A stretch of 64,000 bases of DNA from Psychrobacter sp. JCM 18903 (GCF_000586475.1 NZ_BAWJ01000005.1:62001-126000); one strand, 5' to 3'. Shown: positions 19,382 to 29,806, counted from the stretch's first letter. The notes: generated by a model not told the origin, from the letters alone. Numbers and translations are program-made.

Positions 19382-20128
19382 ATGAGCACATTGTTTAGCG
19401 TAAATTTGAATAAATTGGCTTTGATCCGTAACTCGCGCGGTACTGACTACCCTAACCTGTTGACCTTTGTTAAAAAGCTGATTGACTTAGGGGTTAAAGG
19501 CTTTACTGTGCATCCGAGACCTGATGAGCGTCATATCAGATACCAAGATGTCTATGATATCAGTGCATTCTTAAAGGACTATCCAGAGATTGAGTTCAAT
19601 ATCGAAGGCAACCCAAACGAGCAGTTTTTAAAGATTATCCGTGAAGTAAAGCCGCATCAATGTACGCTCGTACCAGACAGTGACGATCAGCTGACCTCAG
19701 ATCATGGCTTTGATATCATCACTCACCATGAGTTTTTATCAACGTTAAGCAAAGAGCTGCAAGCCTTTGGTACGCGCTGTGCGGTGTTCATCGACCCTGA
19801 TATTGAGCAAATCAAAGCGGTCATCAAGAGCGATGTACAGACGATCGAGATGTATACCGAAGAATGGGCGCGCGCCTACGGTAAGGATAAGAGCGATGAT
19901 AATATTGATTTCGATGAGGTCAAGCAACGCTTTAGCGACTGCATCAACCTAGCCAATCAAAACGGTATCCGCGTCAATGCGGGTCATGATTTGAATTTGG
20001 ATAATTTGGCTGATTTGCTCGCGCTTAGTGATATCGCTGAAGTGTCGATTGGTCATGCATTTACGATTGAATCATTGGAACAAGGCATGGATAATGTCGT
20101 GCGTCAGTATTTAGCAATTTGTGCTTAG
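19382..20128 (+). CDS. pdxJ: Pyridoxine 5'-phosphate synthase PdxJ, divergent type
   Basis: The 248-residue protein has the PdxJ landmarks SVNLNKLALIRNSRGTDYPN, FTVHPRPDERHIR, HQCTLVPDS, VFIDPDIEQIKA, IRVNAGHDLN and SIGHAF. PdxJ joins deoxyxylulose phosphate and aminoacetone phosphate to make pyridoxine phosphate. The HPRPDERHI form and VNLNK opening resemble Bacteroidetes-type PdxJ more than the E. coli form (HLREDRRHI). AAAAGGAAATACT precedes the ATG. The gene sits before kbl, a PLP enzyme, so local cofactor supply is a reasonable guess. Confidence 0.88.
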   Translation: MSTLFSVNLNKLALIRNSRGTDYPNLLTFVKKLIDLGVKGFTVHPRPDERHIRYQDVYDISAFLKDYPEIEFNIEGNPNEQFLKIIREVKPHQCTLVPDSDDQLTSDHGFDIITHHEFLSTLSKELQAFGTRCAVFIDPDIEQIKAVIKSDVQTIEMYTEEWARAYGKDKSDDNIDFDEVKQRFSDCINLANQNGIRVNAGHDLNLDNLADLLALSDIAEVSIGHAFTIESLEQGMDNVVRQYLAICA

Positions 20129-20221
20129 TCCGTACCAATAAGCAAATAGTTTGGTTCTATCAGCAGTCCTAATATCTGCATTATCAATACAAACGCTAAT
20201 AATATTAAAAAAGGAATCTTT

Positions 20222-21410
20222 ATGTATCAAGACTTTCAGAAGCACCTACAACAAGAAATCAGCGATATACGCGCGGCAGGACTGTATAAAACTGAGCGCG
20301 TGATCACTTCTCCGCAAGATGCGCTCATCAAGATCGCCGATGGCCGTGAGATGCTTAATTTTTGTGCTAATAATTATCTTGGATTGTCTGACCACCCTGA
20401 GATTAAACAGGCGGCTATCGGGGCTATAGAAAACTCAGGTTATGGCATGTCATCGGTGCGTTTTATTTGTGGTACGCAAGATTTGCATAAGCAGTTAGAG
20501 GCGTCAATTTCTAAGTTTTTTAATACCGAAGATACGATTCTTTATGCGGCCTGTTTCGATGCCAATGGCGGTGCCTTTGAGCCACTACTGACCAGCGATG
20601 ACGCCATTATTTCTGATTCGTTAAATCATGCCTCAATCATCGACGGTGTACGCTATGTAAAGCCGCGCGTTATCGCTATGCCAATGCAGATATGCAGGAT
20701 TTGGAGACGCAATTACAAGCGGCGCAAGCACAGCGTTTTCGTTTGATTGTGACCGACGGTGTGTTTTCGATGGATGGTAATGTCGCGCCAATGGATGAGA
20801 TTTATGCGTTGGCACAAAAATATGATGCCATGGTGATGATTGACGAGTCGCATTCAGCAGGCGTGGTCGGTCACACTGGTGGCGGCGTGACTGAATTGTT
20901 TGATCTACGTGGTGATATTGAGCTGATCACTGGTACTTTGGGCAAGGCATTTGGCGGTGCTATTGGCGGCTTTACCACGGGCAAAAAAGAAATCGTTGAG
21001 ATGTTGCGTCAGCGCTCACGCCCGTATCTGTTTTCAAACTCCATTCCTCCTATGGTGGCGGCGGCTGGGGTAAAAGCGTTTGAGATGCTGTCACAAGACA
21101 ATACCCTACAAGATAAATTGCATGAAAATACCGCTTATTTTGTGAAAAAAATGCAAGATGCGGCTTCGATATTAAGCCCACCGCATCGGCAATTTGTGCG
21201 GTCATGCTTTATGACGCCAACGTCTCCCAGCAAATGGCAGATGCACTGCTTGAAGAAGGCATTTATGTGATTGGCTTCTTTTACCCTGTCGTGCCCAAAA
21301 ACGAGGCTCGCATTCGTGTCCAACTCTCTGCTGCCCATACTCGCGAGCAGCTAGACAAGTGTATCACCGCCTTTATCAAAGTCGCCAAGCAAATGAAAGT
21401 GATTGATTAA
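20222..21410 (+). CDS. kbl: Glycine C-acetyltransferase (2-amino-3-ketobutyrate CoA ligase), two apparent frameshifts
   Basis: The three pieces make one alpha-oxoamine synthase of about 396 residues. The first has [21 protein letters not shown] and ends at about 20655. The second reads [20 protein letters not shown].., [28 protein letters not shown] and the PLP lysine site [11 protein letters not shown]. The third, from about 21168, reads [21 protein letters not shown].. and ends VAKQMKVID. Restoring one C (CGCCTATGT) and one G (GCGGGCTTC) rejoins the frames. The enzyme splits 2-amino-3-ketobutyrate with CoA into glycine and acetyl-CoA, with Tdh downstream making its substrate. Confidence 0.93.
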
Positions 21411-21487
21411 GCGTCGTTCGGTATTTGTTCAGTATTCACTCGCTAGATTCAACCATTAAGTACAACACCGTTAAATAAGAGAAAAGT

Positions 21488-22512
21488 ATGAAAGCACTGG
21501 TTAAAGCCCATGCCAAAAAAGGCATCTGGATGCAAGACATGCCAGAACCTACGGTTGGCATCAATGACGTTAAAATTAAAATTAAAAAAACCGCCATTTG
21601 CGGTACAGATTTACACATTTATAAGTGGGATGAGTGGTCAGAACGAACCATCAAGACACCGATGATCATCGGACACGAATACGTCGGTATCATTAGCGAA
21701 ATAGGCGATGGTGTGAAGCACTTTGAAGTGGGTGATCGAGTCACAGGCGAAGGGCATATCGCTTGCGGGCATTGCCGTAACTGCCGTCGTGGCAAGCTGC
21801 ATGTGTGCGAAAACACCATCGGCGTGGGCGTCGACCGCGATGGCGCGTTTGCCGAATATTTGGTGATACCTGCCGATAATGTCATCAAACTCGATGAGCG
21901 TATTAGCGATGAGATGGCCGCCATTATGGACCCCTTTGGTAATGCCACTCATACTGCCCTTTCATTTCCTGTCCTTGGTGAGGATGTGCTAATCACGGGT
22001 GCGGGACTGATTGGTTCCATGGCGACAGCGATTTGCCGCTTCGCAGGGGCGCGTAATATCGTGGTCAGTGATATCAGTGATTATCGCCTAGAGCTTGCCA
22101 AAAAAATGGGCGCGACGATGACCATCAACCAGCCAAAGGTGAAACCATCGAAGGTGCCATTGCTGAGTTAAAAATGCACGGCTTTGATATTGGACTTGAG
22201 ATGTCAGGCTCGCCTCAGGCATTTGATTCGATGATTAGTAACATGTATAACGGCTCTAAAATCTCTCTCTTGGGCATTTTGCCTAACACCACCACGGTGG
22301 ATTGGAGCAAGATTATTTTTAAGGCGTTAACCCTAAAAGGTATTTATGGCCGTGAGATGTGGGAGACGTGGTATCAGATGGAGCAAATGCTGATTAGCGG
22401 TATTGATCTATCGCCCATCATTACCCATCGCATGCACATTGATGACTTTCAAGAAGGCTTTGATATTATGGAAAGTGGGCAATGCGGTAAGGTGATTTTA
22501 AGCTGGGATTGA
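21488..22512 (+). CDS. tdh: L-threonine 3-dehydrogenase, apparent frameshift
   Basis: This zinc alcohol-dehydrogenase-type enzyme of about 341 residues has the catalytic cysteine in [19 protein letters not shown], the structural zinc cluster [15 protein letters not shown] and a Rossmann motif GAGLIGS. The first frame ends wrongly at 22171. Restoring one C at about 22131 (AACCCAGCC) gives ..[23 protein letters not shown] and continues to 22512. It oxidises threonine to 2-amino-3-ketobutyrate for Kbl. The stop codon abuts a relic of a pdxJ 3' end. Confidence 0.94.
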
Positions 22513-22549
22513 TAATGTAGTACGTCAGTATTTGAGAAATTGTGGTTAG
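22511..22549 (+). pseudogene. Relic of a pdxJ 3' end directly after tdh
   Basis: Codons from 22511 read [16 protein letters not shown], against [16 protein letters not shown] at the true pdxJ end (20090-20128). Over 39 bases 32 match, including the first 23 with two differences. No earlier part of pdxJ precedes it; the tdh stop overlaps its first bases. It is best explained as the leftover end of a second pdxJ copy cut by the kbl-tdh block. Confidence 0.7.
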
Positions 22550-22571
22550 GGTTTACATTGTCACGACTGAG

Positions 22572-22601
22572 AAAACGGCACTGATTTCAGTGCCGTTTTT
22601 T
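22572..22601 (+). terminator. Rho-independent terminator of the pdxJ-kbl-tdh unit
   Basis: AAAACGGCACTGA pairs with TCAGTGCCGTTTT around a two-base loop, followed by more T. Confidence 0.9.
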
Positions 22602-22631
22602 ATAGGGTGAAAATTATATGAGGGATAAACT

Positions 22632-22808
22632 ATGAGCGATTCTGAAGCCGAAAAACTTGAAAAGTATTTAGCAGAAAAAGCCAAGCAAGATCAGGAAAAA
22701 GAGCATGAGTCTAAGCCGCTCTCTGCCTATGATGCTTGCGTGCTAAAGGAAAGTGCTAAGATTCATAAGTTGATAGCTGAGGCTCAGAAGTGTTTGGATG
22801 GTGAGTAA
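22632..22808 (+). CDS. Small charged protein, 58 aa, unknown function
   Basis: The frame reads MSDSEAEKLEKYLAEKAK.. and ends ..HKLIAEAQKCLDGE. It is rich in Glu and Lys and probably helical or coiled, with two cysteines in the C-terminal half. GAGGGATAAACT gives a good ribosome site before the ATG. It lies between the tdh terminator and the accessory operon. No family is recognised; coding use is supported by the ribosome site and clean start-to-stop frame only. Confidence 0.55.
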   Translation: MSDSEAEKLEKYLAEKAKQDQEKEHESKPLSAYDACVLKESAKIHKLIAEAQKCLDGE

Positions 22809-22867
22809 TTTTGATTAAATCATTATGTATAAAAAAATGATCTTAATCAATATTTTTATTTTTTAAC

Positions 22868-22887
22868 ACATCATATGATGTTATAAT
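22868..22887 (+). promoter_or_regulatory. Palindromic operator next to a TATAAT -10 box
   Basis: ACATCATATGATGT (22868-22881) is a perfect 14-bp palindrome. It is immediately followed by TATAAT (22882-22887), 14 bp upstream of the first ATG of the 22901 operon. Its position inside the promoter spacer fits a repressor site for the XRE protein encoded in the operon. The -35 box is not clear. Confidence 0.5.
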
Positions 22888-22900
22888 TTATAAAAATTAC

Positions 22901-23488
22901 ATGGATGAAACTAATATGTACCAAGCACCACAGTATGAAATCTTCAGCGACTTAGATAGCCGCAACACAGATGGTGAGCTTATAAACAATAGCGAAGCCG
23001 TGGAAATTTTGAAGAATAAATTCGGTTTTACTCCTCAAGTCATTTTCGATGCTATTCAAAAAGCTGATCAAAATTTCAATATGAAAACTAAGGTAAACTG
23101 TGCAAGCGGTATAGCGCGTTGGGGTGACATTGGGGAAAACATAGCCCTACAATTAATTTCTAACGAAATCGAATTTAGCCGAGGTCAAGGACAACCTACA
23201 TTAACCATCGTTGATAACAATATTCAAATTATTATCATGTCCAGTAATGACGCTTTAGGTAATATGAACTTGCCGATTTCCTCCAACTGTTCAAAAGGTA
23301 TTGAGACGAAACATAAAATTGATATAAATAAATATAGAAATATGACTAGCGAGAAACTAGAAACTTGGGTTCTATATTATCCTTCAAGAAAACACGAAAT
23401 TTATCAAGATGATGCTCCAAGTTTAATTTATGAACTTGCAAGACCAATGTCTTATATAGTAATGGTTGATGGAAAAATTTTCAACTGA
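22901..23488 (+). CDS. Unknown 195-aa protein, first gene of an XRE-ImmA operon
   Basis: The family is not recognised. The protein is soluble, with no signal peptide or membrane segment. It contains GIARWGDIGENIALQLISNE, ITLTIVDNN-like beta strands and a C-terminal part with LETWVLYYPSRKHEIYQDD. The region is more AT-rich than its neighbours. It is the first gene of a tightly packed set ending in an XRE/ImmA-IrrE protein, so it could be a toxin or effector partner; this is inference from context. Alternative start ATG 22916. If one A is missing near 23475 the C-terminus would change to ..DGKNFQLIMIVD. Confidence 0.7.
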   Translation: MDETNMYQAPQYEIFSDLDSRNTDGELINNSEAVEILKNKFGFTPQVIFDAIQKADQNFNMKTKVNCASGIARWGDIGENIALQLISNEIEFSRGQGQPTLTIVDNNIQIIIMSSNDALGNMNLPISSNCSKGIETKHKIDINKYRNMTSEKLETWVLYYPSRKHEIYQDDAPSLIYELARPMSYIVMVDGKIFN

Positions 23489-23621
23489 TCATGATTGTAG
23501 ATTGATGTTTTCTTCAGATTCAGAAAATGAGGTTCAGTCATATATGAGTGAGTTTGCTGATGAATCAGTGAACGAGGACTCGTTTGAAATTGGGTATAAA
23601 AATGCGAGCAATGAAGAGTAA
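23469..23621 (+). CDS. Possible small acidic protein, 50 aa
   Basis: The frame MEKFSTDHDCRLMFSSDSEN.. to ..FEIGYKNASNEE overlaps the 3' end of the 195-aa gene by 20 bp and the start of the XRE gene by about 11 bp (the ATG at 23611 precedes its TAA). It is acidic and serine-rich. The overlaps suggest translational coupling. It might instead be a C-terminal extension of the previous gene lost by a frameshift. No family recognised. Confidence 0.4.
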   Translation: MEKFSTDHDCRLMFSSDSENEVQSYMSEFADESVNEDSFEIGYKNASNEE

Positions 23622-24689
23622 CTTTGAATTCAATAAGCGCCGTCTAAAAATAGCTAAAGACTTAAAGGGGAAAACGAATAAAGATCTAGCAAATATATTG
23701 TCATGTACTGAAGCTACAATTTCAAACTATTTGAACGAGAATAAACCTTCAGTGCCTGATTTCGAAAAAGTAGTCAAGTTAAGTGAGTCATTAAACCTAC
23801 CTTTTGACTTCTTTAACTCCACTTTCAAAACACAAGTGGTAGATGAGCAAATTTTCTTTCGTTCATATAGCCGTATAAAAGCTCAGTACAGAAATTCTGC
23901 ACTTGCTTACAGTGAGTTTGCAATTCAAACCTTAGAGTATTTTGACAAAACAATATCTATCTTCCCATTTTCCAAGGCTTCGATATTGATACTTTGGTTA
24001 ATGAGCCTGAAAAAGCTGCTTTAACACTTCGTGGCGATTGGCAATTAGGTATTCTACCGATTAAAAACATTATTGCCCTACTCGAATCACATGGTATTGC
24101 AGTATTCCGTTTGCCAATGGAAGTAAAAGAAGTTGATGCATTCTCTTTTTATCATGATGGGCGACCTATAGTATTTTTGAATACAGCGAAGTCAGCAGAA
24201 AGAATGCGCTTCGATGCTGCTCATGAACTTGGTCACTTAGTTCTGCACAGTGATGATAAAAATGTACTTGAAAATATGAAGGACAAAGAGCACGAAGCTG
24301 ATAGGTTTGCTTCCAGTTTTTTAATGCCGAGAGAAGCATTTGTAGTTATGGCTCCAAACAATCTAAATCTACCGAATCTAATCAGCTATAAAAAATACTG
24401 GAAAGTATCTCTTGCAGCTATGAACTATAACTTACACACTAATGGATTATTAACTGATTGGCTTTATCGTTCTAATTGTATCGAGTTTAGTAAACAAGGA
24501 TATAATAAGTTAGAACCTGAACCTATTGAACGTGAACAACCGATTCTACTTAATAAGATTATTAAGGTTCTCTTAGAAAAAGAAGGTAGGAATTTTTATG
24601 AAAATATTGATTTTGGCTATCAAATTTTAGATGATATAACGTTCAAGTTAATCAGTAAAAACACTAAGCCTAGACTGAAATTACTCTAA
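23611..24689 (+). CDS. XRE helix-turn-helix + ImmA/IrrE metallopeptidase protein, apparent frameshift
   Basis: The N-terminus is an XRE helix-turn-helix (NKDLANILSCTEATISNYLNE, about residues 20-45). The second piece carries an M78 zinc motif HELGHLVLH with the distal glutamate in KEHEADRFASSFLMP. The break at about 23948 is repaired by one A (GACAAAAACAAT), giving EYFDKNNIYLPIFQGFDIDTLVNEPEKAA and a protein of about 359 residues. Such XRE-ImmA fusions act as antitoxins or as protease-regulated repressors in TA, phage and defence loci. ATG 23602 is an alternative start. The operon has its own terminator. Confidence 0.85.
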
Positions 24690-24708
24690 GATCATTACTC
24701 CAAACACA

Positions 24709-24736
24709 AAAAAGGTGAGCCTAAGCCCACCTTTTC
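24709..24736. terminator. Terminator between the XRE-ImmA operon and purL
   Basis: AAAAGGTGAGC pairs with GCCCACCTTTT (one mismatch) around CTAA, with A and T runs on both sides. It can serve the convergent operons on both strands. Confidence 0.8.
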
Positions 24737-24867
24737 ATTTCAAAAAACAGCTATCTAAAACTATAAGCAATTGCTAGAGGTTTGAGTAGCGAGGAAAACA
24801 TGCGCAAGCACTACATGTCGTAGGCTCAGCAAGTTTGACGAAGCTAATCAAGCATCTAGGTTTGCGA

Positions 24868-27800
24868 CTAGCGCAACCAAGCACGAGCGTTACGGAACAT
24901 ACGCATCCACGCACCGTCCTCATCCCACTCTTCTGGTTTCCAGCTATGGTTATAGGCTTTTAGGTTACGCTCAGGATGTGGCATCATAATCGTCACACGA
25001 CCATCAGTGCTACACAGACCCGTGACACCGCCGACCGAACCGTTTGGATTGAGCGGATATGTCTCAGTTGGATGACCTTGGCTATCGACATAACGCATCG
25101 CAAGCTGACCGTGTTTGGCCATACCGTCAATCTCTGTGTTGTCTAGCGTGGCATAGCCTTCACCATGTGCCACAGCGATTGGCAAGATGCTGTCTTGCAT
25201 ACCTTTGAATAGGATAGACTTGGTACGCTCGATTTTCACATTGACCGTACGCGCTTCAAAACGAGCCGACTCGTTAGCGATGAAGCGTGGGAAGTTATCT
25301 GCACCTGGGATGAGTCTTTTAGCTGAGCCATCATCTGACAACCGTTACAGACACCTAGTGAGAAGGTCTCAGGACGGGCAAAGAAGCGGACAAACTGCAT
25401 GCGTAACTCATCATGGAACAAGATAGAGTTCGCCCAGCCAGAGCCTGCGCCCAATACATCACCATAACTAAAGCCACCACAAGCGACCAGACCGTCGAAG
25501 TCACGTAGATTGATACGACCACTCAGTAGATCGCTCATGTGTACATCGACCGCTTCAAAGCCAGCTTGGGTAAAGCCTGCTGCCATCTCTGTCTGACCAT
25601 TGACGCCTTGCTCGCGCAAGATAGCGACTCTTGGTTTATTCTCGCGACTGGCTAAATATGGTTCTTCAACCTTCTGATTCAAATCAAAATTCGGCGCAGC
25701 GATGAGACCTTGATGGCTTGCATCAGCGATTAAGTCGTACTCTTGCTGTACGCACGCTGGGTTATCACGGCGACGCGCGATTTGATAGCTGACCTGAGTC
25801 CACGCTTGCTGTAATTCAGTACGGCTAAAGCTGAGAGTATCATCACCCATAAGCGTTGGCGTTTGGATAATGAGGCTGTCTTCTTCTGAGCTTTGACCGA
25901 CGAGGCTGAGCATATCAGCAACATTAAACTCTTCTGCCAATTGCATCAATGCGGCGACGTTTTCTGGTAACACTTGGATGACCGCGCCCAATTCTTCGCT
26001 GAACAATTGACCGAGTAAGTTATCATCAGTCAATGACAGTTTGATACCTTGACGACTGGTGAATTGCATCTCAGCGATAGTTGCCAATAGACCGCCATCA
26101 CCGATATCGTGATAAGCGCTGATGACACCTTGCGCGTTGCCCGCTTGGACAAAGTTAAAGAAGTCGACCAAGTCGCTTGGCTGCGCCAAATCTGGGCAGT
26201 CGTTACCCAATTGGCTCAGCGTTTGCGCAAGGATTGAACCACCTAGACGTAACTTGCCTTTAGACAAATCAATACGGTAGAACGCGCTATCGCCATTGAT
26301 TAGCTCAGGGGTTAGCGTTTTTGCCACGTCAACCACAGGAGCAAACGCGGTAATCACAAGGCTCATTGGTGACACAACTGATTTATCCGTCTCACCTGCT
26401 TCACTACTGTCAGTCCAGTTGGCACGCATCGATAGCGAGTCTTTACCAACTGGAATCGCGATACCTAATGCTGGGCACAGCTCTTCGCCGACGGTATATA
26501 CCGCGTCGAATAATGCTGCATCTTCTGCATCATCACCGCAAGCTGCCATCCAGTTCGCTGACATGGTGATATCAGACAACTGAGCAATACGTGCACCAGC
26601 AATGTTGGTAATCGCTTCGCCAATGGCAAGTCGTGCTGAAGCTTGAGGCTGATTAGGGCAACTGGCGTACGCTCGCCGATACTCATGGCTTCACCGCTCA
26701 TCACCTGACCATCTAGCGCAATCAAGCCTGACGCTGTCACTGCACAATCAGATACAGGCACTTGATAGCGACCAACATACTGGTCACGCACGACCATACC
26801 AGTGATAGAACGGTCACCAATGCTAATCAAGAATGATTTGCTAGCGACGGTTGGATGACGCAAGACGTCTTTGATAGACTCAGCTAAATTGACTTCGCCT
26901 AACTCTAATGCAGGTAAGCTGCTGTCATGACGCTCAAAGCTACGCTTCATCTTTGGCGTACCACCGAGCAATACTTGCATTGGCATATCAACTGGCTGCT
27001 CAGCGAGCAAGGTATCATCAACGACCAGCTGACGGACATCCGTGGCTGTTCCCAAGATGGCATACGGGCAACGCTCACGCGCACAGATGGCATCGAATTG
27101 ATCTTTGCTCTCTGGGCGAATCGCTAGCACATAACGCTCTTGTGCTTCGTTTGACCAGATCGCCATCGGTGACATGCCCGCTTCTAACGATGGGATTTTA
27201 CGCAGATTTAGTATCGCGCCCATCTCATGGTCATTGACCAGTTCAGGCATCGCATTAGAGATACCGCCCGCGCCCACATCATGCAATGACACGATAGGGT
27301 TACCGTCTTTGCCGTTATTGCTGGCATCAACATCACTACCAGCGAGAGCCCAGCAGCGATCTAAAACTTCTTGGCAACGACGCTCCATCTCAGCGTTATC
27401 GCGCTGAACTGAGGCAAAGTCCAAGCCTTCATCAAGGTCACCACTATCAACCGAAGAGGCTGCACCGCCACCCAGGCCAATCTGCATCGCAGGGCCACCA
27501 AGGACGATTAATAAATCACCTTGTTGAATGGCATTTTTTTCAATGAGGTTGCGTTTGATATTACCGTAACCACCTGCCAGCATGATTGGCTTATGATAGC
27601 CGCGCATCTCGCTGCCATCTTTTGCCGCTGACGTATCAAGCTGGAAACTACGGAAATAACCGCATAGATTAGGACGACCAAACTCGTTTGAGAAATTGGC
27701 TGAACCAAGTGGTGCTTCAGTCATAATCTCAAGGCTGGTTGCCATACGGTCTGGCGTGCCATAAGCCTGAGTACTCAACTGACCTGACTGCTCCCATTTT

Positions 27801-28863
27801 TCAGCGAGCTCTGGGATATGCAAGTGTGATACATGAAAACCTGTCAAACCTGCTTTTGGCTTACCGCCACGACCAGTCGCGCCTTCATCACGAATCTCGC
27901 CACCAGCACCCGTCGCTGCACCAGAATAAGGGGCAATCGCGGTTGGATGGTTATGGGTTTCGACTTTCATTAAAATGTCGATTGCTTCTTGATGAAAGGC
28001 ATAAGGATGAATTGAACTGGCATCCATCGCGTCAGTCGGAATTGGATAAAAACGCATACCCTCAGAACCTGCCATTACCGCGGCATTGTCTTTATAGGCA
28101 GATAAGATACCTTGTGGATTGGCTTTATAAGTGTTCTTAATCATTTGGAACAATGACTTTGGCTGTATTTCACCATCGACTGTCCATTCAGCGTTAAAGA
28201 TTTTATGACGCAATGCTCTGAGTTTGCCTGTGCAAACATCATTAGCTCAACGTCGGTTGGGTTGCGTTTTAGCTCATTAACATACGCATTCATCAAATAA
28301 TCAATATCTTCAACAGATAGCGCAAAGCCGAACTGGGTGTTGGCTAATTCTAACGCTGACTGACCTTGTCCGATGACATCGATATGATTCAGTGATGCTG
28401 GCGCTTGATCGTCGAACAATTTACTGACATCGCTCAAGTCATAGACCAAACTCTGCGTCATACGGTCAAACAACACCTGCTCAGCGGCAGTAGACAGCTT
28501 TTCACTGATCTTGCTATCGATGGTCAGCGTATAGACAACGACACGCTCGACGCGATTGATCACAATTTCACAGTTATTAAAGATATCGGTCGCTTTACTT
28601 GCCCATGGCGAAATCGTGCCAAAACGTGGACCTACAATGACTTGTAATTGATTGCTTTTTGGGGCTTCAAGGACAGTGCTACTATCGACAGCAAGTAAGT
28701 CTAGCGCTTTTTTATGCTCATCACCTTCTAGTTCTCGTGATAACACATACACTTGCTGGGTATGGATTTGGCTGACATTTAGCTCGGTTTTTTGCTGGAA
28801 CTGACTGATGAGTTGCTGCGTCTGAAAATCGGTAAGAAACGGTTGTCCGGCGATGGTCATCAT
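24868..28863 (-). CDS. purL: Phosphoribosylformylglycinamidine synthase, three apparent frameshifts
   Basis: The four overlapping pieces reconstruct a single large PurL of about 1330 residues. In order they hold the N-terminal domain with [11 protein letters not shown], the ATP-grasp-like synthetase domains ([33 protein letters not shown] in outline) and the class I glutaminase domain with nucleophile in [14 protein letters not shown]. The final His-Glu pair is in MMPHPERN. Breaks lie at about 28211, 26647 and 25319. One C, one C and one A restore [24 protein letters not shown] and [14 protein letters not shown]. It makes FGAM in purine synthesis. Three breaks in a housekeeping gene point to sequencing error. 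Confidence 0.94.
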
Positions 28864-29311
28864 AAAGGCATAATCCGTAAGATCAAGGCATCTCTGCCAT
28901 GCAAAGTAAATGGTCTGGGTATTATAACAAGAAGCCCTGTAATAAGCAGGTCAAAACCAAGATAAATTGCTGATGCTTGCTATTCAATAATAGTCAAATC
29001 TTCGCCATCGTTGAAACCCTTGTTACTTTTACCACAGGCTACTTTCACAACAGAAACTTAACAGCGATCTCGTCACAATTTTTACCTAAAGCTTATAATC
29101 CTTACAAACCCTCACATCGCCTTACGGGCAACCTATATAACACAAGGTTACAACTAGGTATTCTAGTTTCAGTTGTTAAGGCGACGATTGTTTTTCTCAA
29201 TTCATCTGGTTTTCGATATTTGAAAAACGCTTAGCTTGAATAAAAACTACTATAAACAATCAACTATTTAATCACTACGACTTAATCAAAATACAGAAAG
29301 GGAAATTTACT
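28864..29311. other. Intergenic region between divergent purL and the stress flavoprotein
   Basis: This is 448 bp. An open frame at 28977-29234 has an unusual composition and no family resemblance, so it was not called. No hairpin of note. It presumably holds both promoters, and the 5' leader of purL. Confidence 0.45.
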
Positions 29312-29806
29312 ATGAGTAGACAAGACCATATCAATAAAGTGCAAGAATTGGTAAAAGACATCAAGTTTGCCATGATGACAACTCGTACTCACGAAGGCCA
29401 TTTGCATGCCTGCCCAATGACAACGAGCGAGACGAGCATCGGTGCAAAGGAGATTTGGTTCATCGGTGACAAGAGTACCGAAACCGTGAGTGACATTGAG
29501 AAAGACCCGCAAGTAAACTTGGCTTATGTCAGTCAAGATGCCAAAAATTATGTCTCAATTAATGGTAAAGCGGAACTGGTCGAAGACCAAGAGAAATTAG
29601 ACGAGCTATGGTCGCCGATTTACAATGCATTCTATGAGCAAGGTAAAGATGATCCAAATGTACAGCTGATCAAAGTCGTACCACATGGCGCAGAGTACTG
29701 GCTCAGTGGTAGTTCGGTCGTCAATATGTTTAAGATGACCACTGCTGCCGTAATGGACGGCAAAAAAGCGACCAATCTGGGTGAAAATAACTCAGTCACG
29801 TTATAA
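29312..29806 (+). CDS. General stress protein 26-like (pyridoxamine oxidase-fold flavin protein)
   Basis: The 164-residue protein has the split-barrel flavin-binding fold pattern: VKDIKFAMMTTRTHEGHLHACPMTT in outline, IWFIGDKSTETVSDIEKDPQVNLAYVS, YVSINGKAELVEDQEKLDELW and VPHGAEYWLSG. It matches the general stress protein 26/YdaG group, which binds FMN or related cofactors; substrates are unknown. AAAGGGAAATTTACT precedes the ATG. Alone on its strand, with a terminator just after. Confidence 0.85.
   Translation: MSRQDHINKVQELVKDIKFAMMTTRTHEGHLHACPMTTSETSIGAKEIWFIGDKSTETVSDIEKDPQVNLAYVSQDAKNYVSINGKAELVEDQEKLDELWSPIYNAFYEQGKDDPNVQLIKVVPHGAEYWLSGSSVVNMFKMTTAAVMDGKKATNLGENNSVTL

Noticed and set aside
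23469..23621. Treating the 50-aa ORF as the missing C-terminus of the 195-aa protein
   Set aside because: Joining needs a +1 change, opposite to the single-base losses seen elsewhere; left as an uncertain separate ORF.
28977..29234. Open frame of 85 codons upstream of the stress flavoprotein
   Set aside because: No ribosome site, no family resemblance and odd composition; it lies in the divergent promoter region of purL.
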